Assembly (NCBI GenBank): GCA_963921825.1
Contig: OY997588.1
Span: 134,633,203-134,697,202, forward strand
Direction: 5' to 3'
Length of the DNA: 64,000 bases
DNA from: Erodium maritimum
Lineage: Eukaryota > Streptophyta > Magnoliopsida > Geraniales > Geraniaceae
This document shows, piece by piece, positions 34,961 through 47,201 of this stretch (position 1 is its first letter; each line of letters starts with the position of its first letter). A program made the position numbers and the translations under genes. The notes under the pieces were generated by a model that made no database searches, was not told where the DNA came from, and was given only the letters and a program-made list of their open reading frames with translations.

Positions 34961-37900
34961 GGGAAACACTTACAAGAGAACAAAAAAAAACTCTCTCTAC
35001 ACTTTCCCTCTTTTCCAAACCCTAGTCGTGCACCTCTCTGTTGCCGCCATCGTCTCAGGCCACTCTGTGGACTAGAGAAGACGCCAGCGACCTCCCGTTG
35101 CTTTACTTTCATTTCCTCCCCGTCCTCTTTGCTTTTCTCCTTTCCTCCTCTTTTTCTGACCTCGTTTTCGGGTGGTTTGGGTTGGTTTTTCCGACGATTT
35201 GGTGTAGATCTGTTGTGGGACGACCTTCCCGGTCTAAGATCGTCGCGGATCTGTCCGGATTCGCGCCTCTACTACTCCGCTTGGTGGTTTCGTCCTCAGA
35301 TCTGTCGGACCTTTCCGCTTCTCCGCCTTTTTAGTGAGCCGTTCTTTTTCTACCGTTGGGTTTGATCTGATTTACTCGTGGGAGGCTCTTCTTCACGGTT
35401 TGGGTGGGGATGGTCGTAAATCGGTACCTTTCGTCGTTTTTTCTCCGGGGTCTTGTTTGAAGCTTTTGGTTTCACCCTTTTCTCTGCTTCTTCTCCCTGT
35501 TTTCGGTGTTTCCCGAGCCTCGTTAGGTTGTTTTACCGGCGAGGGGTTTGGCCTTTGGCCTTGGGTTCAAAGTTTCAGTGGTAGGGGTGGTTCTGTGGCG
35601 GTTTCAAGACCCCGACTTGGCTCCGGAGATCAGCTCCGGCCTTGTGGGCTGCTCGATGCTCTTTATCCCGGCTTCCTTTTCTTCCCAACCGAAGTTTTTG
35701 AAGTGTCGCCGCTCCCTTAGTGGTCGTCGATTGGTTGCTGGACATCAACGAGATCTGTTCTTTTCAGATCTTTGACGAGGGACGTTAGTGGTTTTCAATT
35801 TGGTGCCGAGAAACTCGGTTTGGTGGCTCTTCAACTTTTGCAGTTTGACAGGTAATACCCTCCTCCCTCCATTTGTTTTGACTTTTGGGTATAGTACTAT
35901 TGTTGGCCGACTGACTCGTCGAAAGTGGGGTGTGGGATTTGGTGTTGTTTTGTGCTGTGTTTCGGCCTCTATTGGGTTTTGACTTCTTCTCCTACTCAGT
36001 ATTGATTTTGGTACCGATTCACTGCCCTTTATGGGGTCCATCCCAGTGCTGGCTGGGAGTAACATACTTGTTTATCAGTGAATCGAGTAGGGGTTGAGTC
36101 TTGCCGGTTTAGGATTGGCATGGTGGAGTGGTGGTCCGTTCGGATCTCTCGGGGTCGACTTTTCCTTTTCTCGTGCTTAATGGTGGGGAAATCTGGGTAC
36201 TCTAGACCTGTGTGGATCTGTACTAGTTTGTTTTTCTTTGATAGTTAGTTGTTTCCCTTGTTGGATTTGTTCCTTGTTGGTTGGATCTATTGTTGCCCTT
36301 TTAGGCTTTGTTTCCGTATTTTTATATCTGGTTATTAGACCATGTCTGTTCCTCCCCTTGTTGGGAGTGTTGTGAGATTGTTCTCACTGTTTGGGTTACT
36401 CACACTGCTTTTGCACTAGGGACTTCGTTCAGAGGTAGCCTTTGTTTGTAAGTTTCCGCTTATGAGGGTTCTCCCTTTGCCTTGTCCTTTTTCTAAAGGC
36501 TTTGTCACGCCCCAAATCTGGTTTTGACCGGACTCGAGACGTGAACTAAAACAGTAATAATTTAATTGAAAATAAAGCCATCAAGTCTCCAAATCCATAA
36601 TTTTAAAACCTTTAACAACAACACGAGTCGACAGCTCGGTAAAGACAGCAGTAAAAGAGTTTAATAAAAACGAATACCACATCTCTAGACTACTAGCCTA
36701 GGACACTCGCAAGCTACCAAGCATCGAGCATCCAGCTAGCACACAACCCGCTTAGAACCTGAAAAACAACAAGGTAAGGGGTGAGCTTTCGCTCAATAGG
36801 AAAAGTAGTTAAGGTTATAAGCAAGCGCTCACCACCACGGGTAACCGTCCAATTAGGGCATATTAGTACAACACACAACTAATATCCAACGGAACTCGTA
36901 ACCACAATCATCAACTCAAGACCAAACCACACTTACAAACACAATCACCCAAACAGCACAAATAGCAACCAGCACACCAATTAACTAGTCATCGAACATA
37001 AAGTAAACTGTAAAAGTGCAACACGTCCCGTACCGTAGTCCCCTACTCGGTCGGCTGTCCACAGCCCGACTCCATCATATTGTACCGGAACACACAGCAT
37101 CGGCCTAGATATCTTCCCGGAAAACACACGGGGCACGATCTCAATACGTCATACCGGAATCTCCATCGGCCAAGACATCTTTCCCGGTACTCCTTCGGGC
37201 AAAGAACAGATAACACAACTTTCCAGGCACTCCTTCGGGTAAAGCACAGATCACCTAACCGTCGGCCTAGATGTCCTACACCGGCATACCCCCTCAATGT
37301 AGGTCATCGTACCGGAACCACTACCCGGGGGACCGTGCATACATGGGACCACACCGTTGGCCTAGGTACTACCCTACACCGGCGTACCCCCTCGGCCGTA
37401 GGTACCATACCGGAAACAACTCCTCGGAACACACATCAAGATAATATCACACATCACAATGCCACAATTAAACACGGCTTACCAGACCAACAATCGTATC
37501 ACAACATGTCACGTCGGTCTATCACTCACCCGACCATATCACATCCAAGGGTTCACGTCAACACAAGCATGACACACTCGCCCACACAGCAACAACATGC
37601 TCAGCCGATATACTAATTCTTGTCTATTAACCTACCGACACTAAGTCACACAGCGGCACAACACACAATAACAGGCAAATCAAACAGCACACAACCTACG
37701 GCTCGACATGGCCGATATACCAGCACGGCAATTTCCCAAGTATTGAAAGCAGTTAACTAGTGAATCACATCCTACATGTTACTACGACTCGTCCGGTTAT
37801 TATCTGATATAAACGATCATTCCAGTTTTATTAATCATAGCATGCATACCAGTAACTTTCCGCAATTAAACCGGTATCCGCTACGTTCCCTACCTCAAGA

Positions 37901-39089
37901 CGAACCGGCAGCTACGTCTCCTAGCTGCTGACGTCCTGGTTCGCTACCTCCGGTCTTCTCCTCTATCGAAGTCGGACTCTAAGTTACACGGAAAGCCAAA
38001 ATTAAATTAAAGTTACGACCAATACCAAATTAGATTTAATCGTTGTCTTTTAAACTCGAGCGGGTTAAAGGCAGGATTACGACAAATCGGGTTCAAGCAC
38101 ACGAGCACAGAACCTGGTGCACGTTTTCCGAGGCACGGGTCCCACTGCATGGATTTCGAGGCACGGTTTCCGAGGCACGGGTCCCGAGGTCCGATTCAGC
38201 GTTCCCGCTTTTGTCCCGTTCTAAGTCCGATTAAACGTCCAGTTTATTCGATTCACGTTTCTCGTTCAACAGTCCAAAATATCGTCTTAAATTAAATCTG
38301 ATTTTAACCCTTTTTATTAACTAAAACTGGTTTTCGTTTTTAAAATTCTTTTCTTTTCAATTTCCTTGATTTTGATTCCATCCAAACCAGATCCAAAGTG
38401 ATTTCAGTTCAACACTGCATAGATCCAAGAATAGCTCGGGACAGAAAAATAAAAGGGAGAGGAAAGTCGGGTTTTTAGATCCGGCCGACCACCGGTAAGG
38501 GCGTCGCCGGCCGAGGCCTCACCGTAGGGAGAAGGAAACAGTGGCGGGCGGCACGATGGATCTGGAGATGAAGAGAGAAGACGGCGGCGGGGACGAGTGT
38601 CTCGATCCAGTTCTCGGCGCTCCATTCTTTTCGTCCAGCACGGAACAAACCGTGAAGGTCGGTCTCCGTCGGAGACGCGACGAGGAAAAGGAGAGGCGGT
38701 CGGTGAGCTTGCTTGGACGGGGAGAAGGAGAGGGACGGCGGCGGCTGCACGGGGAATAGATGGAGAGAGGTCGAGAAGTCGGGGATGGGGGCGTCGCCGG
38801 CGAGGGGAGAGAGAGAAGGTGAGAGAGAGTGCCAGCTTGGAGAAGAGGGAGGGTGGCGCTCGGTTGGCGAAGGAAGAAGATGAGTTTAGGGTTCTGAACC
38901 CTAAACTTCGGCTTAAATAGGCGGGCCGACAATAAAAGGGCTGGTGAACGGTTTGGGCTTCTGACGCAAAAAGGGCCTCACGGCCCAACAGGAAGAGCTG
39001 GGTCGAGGCGGCCTGGCGGGCCGGGTCTGCTAGTCGGGTCCGGTCCGACCCTTTGGTATATAAAAAAAATTGTCGATCAAAGAAAAAAA
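34961..39089 (+). mobile_element. LINE-derived insertion with an embedded antisense LTR fragment
   Basis: The 4129-bp insertion is bounded by a perfect 13-bp duplication AGAGATGATCAAC (34948-34960 and 39090-39102). It starts with a pyrimidine-rich leader (CTCTCTACACTTTCCCTC, AAACCCTAGTCG) and ends TATATAAAAAAAATTGTCGA plus poly-A, the same 3' end as the LINE at 39115-40770. Between 34961 and 36502 there is no recognisable ORF, and 36503-39054 is a gypsy LTR fragment in antisense. No LINE ORF1 or ORF2 remains. Confidence 0.75.
36503..39054 (-). repeat. gypsy LTR fragment (antisense), missing its first ~110 bp
   Basis: It begins TGTCACGCCCCAAATCTGG (the reverse of an LTR 3' end) and matches the solo LTR at 53806-56648 along its length, including the CGAGGCACGG block (38120-38190). 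It stops at CCGACCCTTT, where the other copy goes on for about another 110 bp to its true end. No target duplication of its own is seen. Confidence 0.75.
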
Positions 39090-39114
39090 AGAGATGATCA
39101 ACAAACATTAAAAG

Positions 39115-40770
39115 GAAGTTCATGCTTGGTGCTAACCCTAAAAGGATCAAAACCTGGGTACCTATTGTCTCAAAATTCAAAAGGAAGCTCAATCTTTGGC
39201 AGGCTAAGCATCTCAGCTTTGGAGGAAGACTGACTCTCATCAAATCAACCTTAAGTGGCCTTCCTCTCTACTATATGTCTTTGATGAAAACACCTATGGG
39301 AGTTATCTTGAAGCTTGAAAAATGGCAAAGATATTTTCTCTGGGGTAGCTCTCCAGCAAAGAAAGCCCTGCACAAGGTAAACTAGGGCATTGTTTGTTCA
39401 TCCAAAGATGATGCTGGTCTGGGTGTAAGGCCATTGGCAAAAATGAATGTTGCTCTTCTCTCCAAGTGGTGGTGGAGATTTTGTGTTGAATATGACTCTC
39501 TTTGGAAGCTTGTAATTTGTGCAAAATATGGCTGGAAAGTTGAGGATTGGAACCTTTTAAATGCAGGTAACCTTGATAATTCCTCTTGGTTGGGCCATTT
39601 CCAATCCTTAACTAAGGATGAGCACTTCAGATCCTTCTTTGGTCAATCTGGTATCTCTTGGACCCTTGGCAATGGGATCAGAATTAGTTTCTGGTATGAT
39701 GTGTGGGCAGGTGATAAACCTTTAAAAGATGTCTTTGTCAGACTATTCACTTTATCTCTCAACAAACTTGGGAAAGTGGTGGAATTTTGGTCTGGTATGG
39801 ATTGGTCTCTTGAACTACCAGATGGAAATTCTTGGGATCAATCTCAAAAATCTTTGCTCCTCAATATGCTCTCAGGGTACTCCATTGATGTTGGAAAATC
39901 TGATTGCCCAAATGGATTCATCACAATGCTGGTTTCTCTGTCAGTAATTTCTTCCAATCCCTTTATCCCCAAGGTTCCTCTAAAGCATGGGGATCAATTC
40001 TATGGAAGCATGGTTCTTCCCCTAAAATTGCTTGCTTCTCTTGGCTGTGTTGCCTAAATGCTATTCCCACAAAGTGTTTCCTTGAGGAGCGTGGAGTCAG
40101 ATTTCCAATCCAACAGTGCTTTTGTGTGTTCTGCAACTCCTATTTTGAAGATGCCAAACACTTGCTTCTCCATTGTCAGTTCTCATGGAAAATTTGGGCT
40201 GAGGTTCTCAATTGGTGGTCCATTTCTTGGGTAATTCCTGGTGAAATTGGGGACCTAATGTCATCTTGGACTCATCTAGTCCCTCGGAAAGCCTCTAAAT
40301 TTCGGATTGGAATCGCAGGGTTTTTTCTTTGGGAAACTTGGCTTGCAAGAAACGATCTAGTGTTCAACTCAGTTGCTACAGACGGATCTAAAATTCTTCA
40401 CAAGGTCCAAATCAATTCTTATCAAGCTCTGAAAGCAAGAGATGGTCCCAAACTCAAATTCTCCTTCACTGAATGGTTAAGAGATCCACTCACCAGTGTC
40501 TTTAAATCTTCTGATCGCTCGTCTGCTCCAGTTCTTGTTCCTATGCAGATCAGCGCGCCTTCACGGGCTTAAATTCTGTTTTACTTCAGTCTTCCATTGT
40601 TTATAGGTTTGTTCTTCATTTCCAAGGATAATCCTTTCATTTTGGCTATCAAAGCCTTATAATTGGGCTGTCATGGCCTTGTAATTGGCTGCGTTTTGCA
40701 GATTCCTCTTGTCTCCCATCTTTGGAACATATGGATTTATATAAAAAAAAACCTCGTCGATCAAAAAAAA
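39115..40770 (+). mobile_element. 5'-truncated LINE (L1-type), reverse-transcriptase end
   Basis: This is a 1656-bp insertion with a perfect 14-bp duplication ACAAACATTAAAAG (39101-39114 and 40771-40784) and a poly-A tail. It holds the C-terminal third of ORF2 and a ~200-bp 3' UTR. It is inserted in the 3' flank of DUF241 gene 4, overlapping the last 2 bp of the preceding insertion's target duplication. Confidence 0.92.
39122..40572 (+). pseudogene. LINE ORF2 C-terminus with zf-RVT domain
   Basis: The frame starts in the middle of ORF2, at the thumb region of the reverse transcriptase (WQAKHLSFGGRLTLIKSTL, then LPLYYMSLMKTP). A TAG near 39384 replaces the usual Trp in VNWGIVC. GLGVRPLAKMNVALLSKWW follows. 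A frameshift near 39900 leads into the zf-RVT zinc-binding domain (CVFCNSYFEDAKHLLLHCQF with the expected C-x2-C, H and C), then FFLWETWLARNDLVF and the stop at 40572. In intact plant L1 elements this domain follows the reverse transcriptase. This copy is dead on arrival by truncation. Confidence 0.9.
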
Positions 40771-40784
40771 ACAAACATTAAAAG

Positions 40785-41210
40785 CTGTCAAGGTTCTAAT
40801 TGTATGTGAGAATGTAAACAAAAACAGGTCAACTTAAATGATTTGCACATAACAAGAAGGTTTATCACATGGCACCCTTAATTTAAAGTCGACACCCTTC
40901 AGGCAATTAGTATAAGCTTTATATATATCGGCATTTAAACGTTTCAGTCATTCGGAAGGGTTGATATTAGGATCTACCAGAGGGTCGTCGAGGGGTACAA
41001 AATTTATTTATACGTTAATACATAACGTTATTAATATAAAATAACATTAAACATGAATATCACATAAACAATAAACATTCGATTATTGTAATATGTGATG
41101 TCGAAATTCCATAAAACAACTAGAAAATTAAAAACATAGTCTTGAACCATAATTGATGATTTAAATAGGAAAGATTTTGTGTAAATCAATTAGATCAGGA
41201 TATTAAAATT
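40785..41210. other. Old 3' flank of DUF241 gene 4
   Basis: No gene. The first ~25 bp (CTGTCAAGGTTCTAATTG) continue the flank shared with gene 5 (48800-48820). The rest is AT-rich and unremarkable. Confidence 0.6.
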
Positions 41211-41221
41211 TCAATAAAAAT

Positions 41222-43651
41222 GGAACCTAACAAAGCAGCCGCCCTCTCTTTGCTCTCTCTGCAAACTAGGGTTAGGTTTTTTTTTCTGAGAATCGATGGC
41301 GACTTCGGCGGCGCGGCTCTCTAGTATCTCCGGCGACCCCTTACTATAGTGTGATCAACTTGAGGAGGTCGAGGGGGAGATTTCCGGCGGCGGGGTCGGT
41401 GTGGGCGTCGTAGACGCGAGGGAGACGGCGACGTTGGGGGTCGTCGGATTGCATGAGGAAGAAGGTATGGTGGCTGGGACGGGGGCGGTTCTGGGTGACG
41501 ATCCTGGGCTGACCCCGACGGCACTGGAGGACGAGGTGGCGGAGACGGAGGCGTCCGACACGGAGCCGGAGCCGCTGACGCCGCGGGAAGGCATGTCCTC
41601 TCCCATGCGATTCTCGGCCACGAGGGGTGGCGGGTCTCCGCTGCTGGGGGGAGGTTGGTCGCACACTACGGCGGGACGGATTCGTCGGACGGCGACGAGA
41701 GGTCCACGTCCTCGGATTGCGAGGGGCGTGACAGAACCGCGGGGGTCGTTGGGACTGGTGTCAGGGACGGCGGCATTTGTGCCGATGGTGGAGGTATCCT
41801 CGGACACGGAGGCTACGACGGAGGAGTCGTCGGTGGCGGTAGCTTGTCGAAGAAGCAAGGGAAAAGGGGTGATGCAAGAGAACCCTACTGGGCCGGATCT
41901 GGGCCTTGGGGATGGGTTGGGTTGTACGACTGGGTTCATGCAGGATGCGCGTAAGGAGACGCGGGGGAGACTGGGCTGAGAGGAGTGGACTCCGAGGGCT
42001 GGGCGTGGAGGACAGGGTTGTGGACCGAGTGCTGGGCAAGGTGACATTGCTGCCTGGGCTAGCAGATATAGGGCGGGTACTGATCGGGTGGAGATCGGAC
42101 CGTCTAACCGGGTGGTCGGGCTGACCGAGACACTCGTACTAGGGTGGAGCCGGATCGAGATGGGCTGTAAACCGAGGCGGTGGGTGTGGGGAACCTTGGT
42201 TCGCGTCAGTGATCGATGTGTATCAAGGAAGTAGTGATCCTAACTGGGGCGATGGCCAATGTAGGGGGTCAGTTCCAATTTGCACTAGCTGCAAAGGTGC
42301 TGACTTCGAAGCGGTTTTTCTGAAAATCCCTAGTGGACAGGATGGAGGACCTGTGGGGCATGAAAGTGGAGGCCTGGCCGCTGGAAGGGGGCCTGGTGGC
42401 TTTCTTCTTTCGTACGGCTAGGGAAAGGGCAAGGGTACTAGCTGGAGAACCATGGGCGTTCTGGGAGTCTCTGGTGATGTTCACGGACCTCAGGGCTCAC
42501 ATGAAGGTGGGGGGCCTAAGTTTTCACCATTTCTCGGTGTGGGCTCGGGTATCTAACCTTCCGGTGGGGGCTTGGAATAAGGAGGTAGGTTTCCGGCTAG
42601 GGAATGGGTTGGGAACATGTCTGGCAGTGGACGTGGACCAATCGGGGTACTGTTGGGGCGAGTTTATGCGGATTCGAATCCGAGCTGATATACGCGTCAC
42701 TTTGCAGAGTCAGCTATGGTTCCGGTTATCGGAATCGCAGGTACGTACTCTCCTTCAGGTTTCGTACGAACACTTACCAGATCATTGTTATGGGTATAGC
42801 TGTGCGGGGCATCTGTTCTCCTCATGTCCGGTGGCGGGGGGAGTTAGGGGTCACTCTCTGCGAGCACCCGATGACCCGCAATCTGCCTTGGAGAAGGCGA
42901 AACACGGGAAGGCGGTCCCCGGGATGAATTGGAGCTATATTAGGAGTAGGGGCAAGGGAAGTAACTAGGGCCCGGGTACGCCTACTCGGTCGGTGCCACG
43001 ATCTGGGGGGGCCGTCATATGCGACAGGGACGGACGACATTCCCTCGGAGTGGGTTGCTAAGGAAGTGGGACCGATGCTGTCGGGGAAGAAGCGCCTGGA
43101 CAGAGAGGAGGAACCAGAAGAATTAGAGGGATCGACAGGGTCCGATGGTGGATCACATGTAGCAGCGGCGGGGGGCCACAAGTATCCCCGCCTCCAGGAA
43201 TGAGCCTGAGGTGGTCCAGGAAGGGGGTGGTCGACTGTGACCCCTTCCTGGCGAGCAGATGGCGAGGGTACCATCGACAGTCGTTATCTGTCTCCCCTAC
43301 CAGTCCGGTGTCAGCATTCCCGCGTTCAGGAGCCCTAACATTATCAGTCAAGGAAGGACGACGCACGCTGACTCACCGGGGGAGATGGCAGTCCACCAGT
43401 ATTCGCCTCTCACTTGGCTGGCTCGGCCAGTGTCATTTGGTAGAAGCATGCTGTGTCGGTATCCAGGGTTCCACTGGATGCTACCGCAAATATCCCCCTT
43501 CAACCGCCCCTAAGCATCGAGCAACTTTTACTTTCTATTATTGCTTTCTATTATTTAGTTGGATTCTATCCTGTAAGATGGGTACAATTATGTACTCGTC
43601 AAACTATCTCTTTTTTCAGTAATAATATTCCCTGTTCTTCTCCAAAAAAAA
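41222..43651 (+). mobile_element. ORF1-only LINE derivative B1 (DUF4283/CCHC type)
   Basis: This is a 2430-bp insertion with a perfect 11-bp duplication TCAATAAAAAT (41211-41221 and 43652-43662) and a poly-A tail. A GC-rich leader and broken ORF1 are followed straight by a ~680-bp 3' region and tail. No endonuclease or reverse transcriptase is present. The 3' region (about 43140-43480) is homologous to 61400-61745 in copy B2. Confidence 0.82.
42333..42968 (+). pseudogene. LINE ORF1 fragment: DUF4283 and zf-CCHC_4
   Basis: This 211-codon frame carries the DUF4283 core (VAFFFRTARERARVLAGEPW, then HHFSVWARVSNLPVGAWNKE, and LAVDVDQSGYCWGEFMRIRI) and a zf-CCHC_4-like end (YEHLPDHCYGYSCAGHLFSSC). 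The zinc spacing is disturbed. Upstream coding sequence is broken: a short frame from the ATG at about 41296 stops near 41347, and other GC-rich frames to 41979 give no family match. In plant L1 elements DUF4283/CCHC proteins act as the RNA-binding ORF1. This copy looks non-functional. Confidence 0.78.
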
Positions 43652-44008
43652 TCAATAAAAATAAATAATTATGAAATTAAAATTTAGCAAGGAAAACCTA
43701 GGGGAGAGAAGTATAGAATAGGTTTGGCGACTAAGGGGATGAGCGATAAACCATATAAACCGATGGTGTTTCGATTAGTGATGAAGAATACTTGGGGCGT
43801 TAGGAATTTGGTGATACAGACTGCACTACTGCAGAAATCCACTTGGTTGACGGATAAAATGGATCTGTCACTAGAGTTTTGGCACTCTAGCCATGGACAC
43901 AGACATCCGTCAGCCAAGTGACAAAAAACTTTGGCCACGGATGCTGCATCCGTCGGCCAGGTTGTCACTTGGCTGACGGATAGAATATTTGTGGATAAGG
44001 TCACTCGT

Positions 44009-44251
44009 ATCCATCAGCCAAGTGAGAAAATCTTAGCCACGCATGTCGCATCCATCAGCCAAGTGGGAAAACCTTAGCCACACATGCTGCATCTGTCAGC
44101 CAAGTGAGAAAACCTTATCCACACATGTTGCATCCGTCAGCCAAATGAGAAAACCTTACCCACACATGTTGCATCCGTCAGCCAAATGAGAAAACCTTAC
44201 CCACACATGTTGCATCCGTCAGCCAGATAAAACCTTACCCACACCTGTTGT
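44009..44251 (+). repeat. 41-bp CACTA subterminal repeats, six units
   Basis: Six consecutive units of 41 bp (the last shorter) each have ATCCGTCAGCCAA, GAGAAAACCTT and CCACACATG. More degenerate copies, with GTCAGCCAAGTG, run back to about 43850 in both orientations. Confidence 0.85.
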
Positions 44252-44588
44252 ATCCGTCAGCCAAGTGACTTGTATTCGTTGGTAAAGTGAGCTAATATAC
44301 GAAATCATTTATTTTCATCCCGACGAACATATCAACATTACACATGAACCTGTATGAAACAATCTGTATATAAACACAAAAACAGCTCATAGATAATGTG
44401 TTTTGAAAAAGTACATTGTTTTAACACATCATTAATCATACTTCTAAAACAAAATACATAAACGCATAATAGAGTTACGAATCAAGCAGGCTTCTGATAA
44501 CACGCTCTTGCATTTCTTTGTTCACTTCCATCCATTCAACAAAACGTCTAAACCATGCAGGTTCCTCTATAGCTTGAAGGTCATTGTC

Positions 44589-45333
44589 TTAAACCTCGTT
44601 CAACCACGGAGGCCTCAACAGCGGGCCTACACCATCAGGGAGTGGAGGAAGGTCATCACCTTTCGCACGCATTAGGCAAAAAATATAGTCGTATTGTTGA
44701 TGTCCTTCCTCGACTAGTAGGTAATATTGTTGCACCCACGATGGGCCAGCTGCAGCGTTGGCTCCATGTGGACCAGGTAATATTGTTCCTGCATTTTCAT
44801 GTCGACGCCACCTACGCTCGAGTCGAGGATCAAAGTTTGGTTCCATCCTAACTCAAAGAACAAATTACAATTATAATCAACCCCAAATAATTAAGTCAAA
44901 GCACACAGAAGTAATATTCATAAAAACTAACACTTAATTAATAAAGTGAACAAAAATTAAAACAACCGTTAAAACATTCAAACAAAGTCATAGAATAAGT
45001 GATATTAAATCAAAAGTCATCCTTAACACACATCCTTTAAATACTAATACATTAATATTCTAGCTAGGGCATCTAGTCTTCAAACTAGCGCTCCAAGTTG
45101 TCTTTCAGCCACTGCACGTACACTCTTACGTCATGCTTCGGGTCGCGCATGGAGGTGGCTCCATAAGATGTACGAGACTCCGAGGAAGTAGCCACCCTTG
45201 CATGAACACGCCTAGCTCTTTCCTCAAGCCTAGCTATTTCAGCAGCTCGTTCAGCAGCCATCCTTTCTCTTTCAGCTGCTCTTTCAACAGCAATCCTTTC
45301 TCCCCCTCGGTTAATGAGGCCCCGTAAGCTCAT
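44589..45333 (-). pseudogene. Two coding fragments inside the CACTA end (unrecognised)
   Basis: The fragments lie at 45085-45333 (82 codons, Ala/Glu/Arg-rich probable coiled coil, ERAAERERMAAERAAEIARL) and 44589-44846 (85 codons, with RRWRRHENAG, SWVQQYYLLVEEGHQQYDYI). Both face the CACTA terminus, as the last exons of an element-encoded protein would. I do not recognise a named domain; a CACTA regulatory or transposase C-terminus is the most likely source by position only. The first fragment is cut at its 5' side by the LTR insertion at 45346. Confidence 0.4.
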
Positions 45334-45345
45334 TTGAGCTGCTGC

Positions 45346-46333
45346 TGTAAGAACCGCCCCCGGTCGTTCCCGGTCGAACCGGAGGTTTTCAGCGAAAGTT
45401 GACTTTTTGCCGGAAAAGTCAACCGATGACTCCGGGAGTCATTCGGGACCTTTCTAGGGCCCTTTAAAGCTTAGTCGTCGTTACGGTTAGCTTAATTGGG
45501 CCGTTTCCTTTCAAATGACTGTAATATTGGGAAAAGTCAACCCATACCTTTTATCGGTCAAACGCGGTCCGATTAGAAACTAAATCCATTTAATTAGTTG
45601 AGCTGGAATTATTTAAGCTTGGAGTGGTCCCCACATGGACATGTGTCATGTTTGCTTGGAAGGGAAGAAATGGTTGTGTTTTGACCCTTACACCCTTAAT
45701 AGTTGAACTTGAGAAGAGATGAGGCAAAGGGGTATTTTGGACATCTTTCTACCTAGGTTTAATACACCATTTTGGACCAATTTCAGCCCAATATTACTAG
45801 TTGGCCGAAAATATCAAGAGAGAGAGAGGGGGTCTTCCATGGAAGCTTGAAGGAGAAGCAAGGAGAAAAGAGAGTGTTTTCTCTAGTTTTCTACCTCAAA
45901 TCGTCAAACAAACCCCATATTCTTCTTCTACTCTCCATTTCCAAGGTAAAGCCCCTAATCAAATTCGTTTTCATTGAAATTGGATCATGGGTTTTGAAGG
46001 AGAAGAGCTAGAAATGGCTTGGTGTGAGGTTTGATGGCTTAGATGAAGGTATGAGTGAAGAAAGGTGAAGTTTATTGTTAGAAATCTCTAGTTTTGAGTA
46101 GTTTTGATGAAATCCCTTTGTGGGTATTGTTTTACTGAAGCTTTGGGTCTGTTTTGGAGTTTTGAGGATTCATCAATGGAGTTTTGATGTTGGAATCCAT
46201 AGAAAAGGAAGTTGGGGAAGAAGAAGAGAGTCTGCCCAGATCTGATACGGAATGGGGCACGGAGAGGACCAGATTCCGGCACGGAACGCCGCACGGAACG
46301 GGTCAAGATCTGGCACGAAGTGCCGCACGTGGC
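45346..46333 (+). repeat. gypsy LTR 5' fragment
   Basis: It begins TGTAAGAACCGCCCCCGGTC and follows the layout of the LTR at 11292 (same opening, same GACTTTTTGCCGG, TTAGCTTAATTGGGCCG). It ends shortly after a GGCACGGAACG-type block (46240-46330). The remaining ~2 kb of LTR is absent. Confidence 0.75.
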
Positions 46334-46959
46334 TCTCATACCATTGTTAAGAGCGAGAATGCTTTTGAGATGAAAATGAAAAAGGGATTACTATGATTGA
46401 AATAGAAGGGAAGCTCAAAGGCTCTTACAACGCTTCTAACGAAAAGTACTACTTCTATGCTAAAACTATTTGGTTCAAAAGATAACCCAAACCCTAGAGT
46501 ATCTATTACAATATAAGGATCGACCACAACATGCATTTCGTACTCCTACGGCAGCTTCTGCAACTTGCTATGTTCTGGATCTGCAACCCGACTCCTCAAA
46601 CAAGGTAGAAGACAAACTGTAGCCTTGACTTTGGCTTCCAATCCCATGCGCGCACGTGGCCTTCTCAAACAAAACAACAACGACTCTATGTTCACTTATG
46701 TGTTTGACATAAAACGTAGCGTGATATCCATCACTATTAACTTGAACTATCAAGCTAATTAGTAATAACTATCAAGTCTATAAGTAACACAGGCTCCTTG
46801 TCCAACCGGAAGGATCTTCTTCCTCGGACTTTCTTGTCACGCAAGCAATCCATACGTTATATACTAGCTTTTATTTCTACATTTTGGTATTTATGCGTTT
46901 CCGTTGTAATTTTCCGTATGGTCCTTTTGCAGTGGAACTCTCATCTTGAGTTTTTTATG
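46334..46959. other. Intergenic, nothing recognised
   Basis: No gene or element that I can name. It separates the LTR fragment from the extra promoter copy of DUF241 gene 5. Confidence 0.5.
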
Positions 46960-47201
46960 ATAAAGAAGAAGAAGAAGAAGATAGATGGTACCTGCTCCAT
47001 CCACATGGTAGACAATATTTCAGTAAACAATGTATAGCCAGCTAACCCATGTATGTGCATAAGATGGTAAGGATCCGCTGAATTCGTGAATCTTCACATT
47101 TATAATAACGAGTACACGAATGATAGACGCGGTGGGAGGGAGACATTGCATGTACATCGCTGCAACAGTTGAGGCGTCCAAATGAAACCACGTTGCTGCT
47201 C
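46960..47201 (+). repeat. Second, diverged copy of the DUF241 gene 5 promoter
   Basis: The plus strand here repeats, with changes and an extra ~12 bp, the upstream sequence found again at about 47360-47600 (GGAGGGAGACATTGCATGTA, CATCGCTGCAACAGTTGAGG, GGTAGACAAT). It also holds an AAG run at about 46966-46980. The nearer copy lies inside the identical inverted arm and this one outside it. Confidence 0.8.

Larger units (their letters stand above)
43824..45345 (+). mobile_element. CACTA (En/Spm) transposon end, truncated
   Basis: The terminus CACTACTGCAGAAATCC follows CTG (possible 3-bp target). A long run of subterminal repeats and two short minus-strand coding fragments follow. The right end is missing: at 45346 an LTR fragment cuts in. 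CACTA ends with many subterminal repeats that bind the element's own protein are typical of the superfamily. Confidence 0.7.

Noticed and set aside
38404..39243. 279-codon minus-strand frame with Ser/Arg-rich sequence
   Set aside because: It crosses the LTR fragment, the LINE end and the start of the next LINE, so it joins unrelated sequence; GC-rich LTR explains the openness.
41355..42047. 230-codon minus-strand frame opposite the B1 element
   Set aside because: Low-complexity Pro/Ser translation of GC-rich antisense DNA; the plus strand is the coding strand of this element type.
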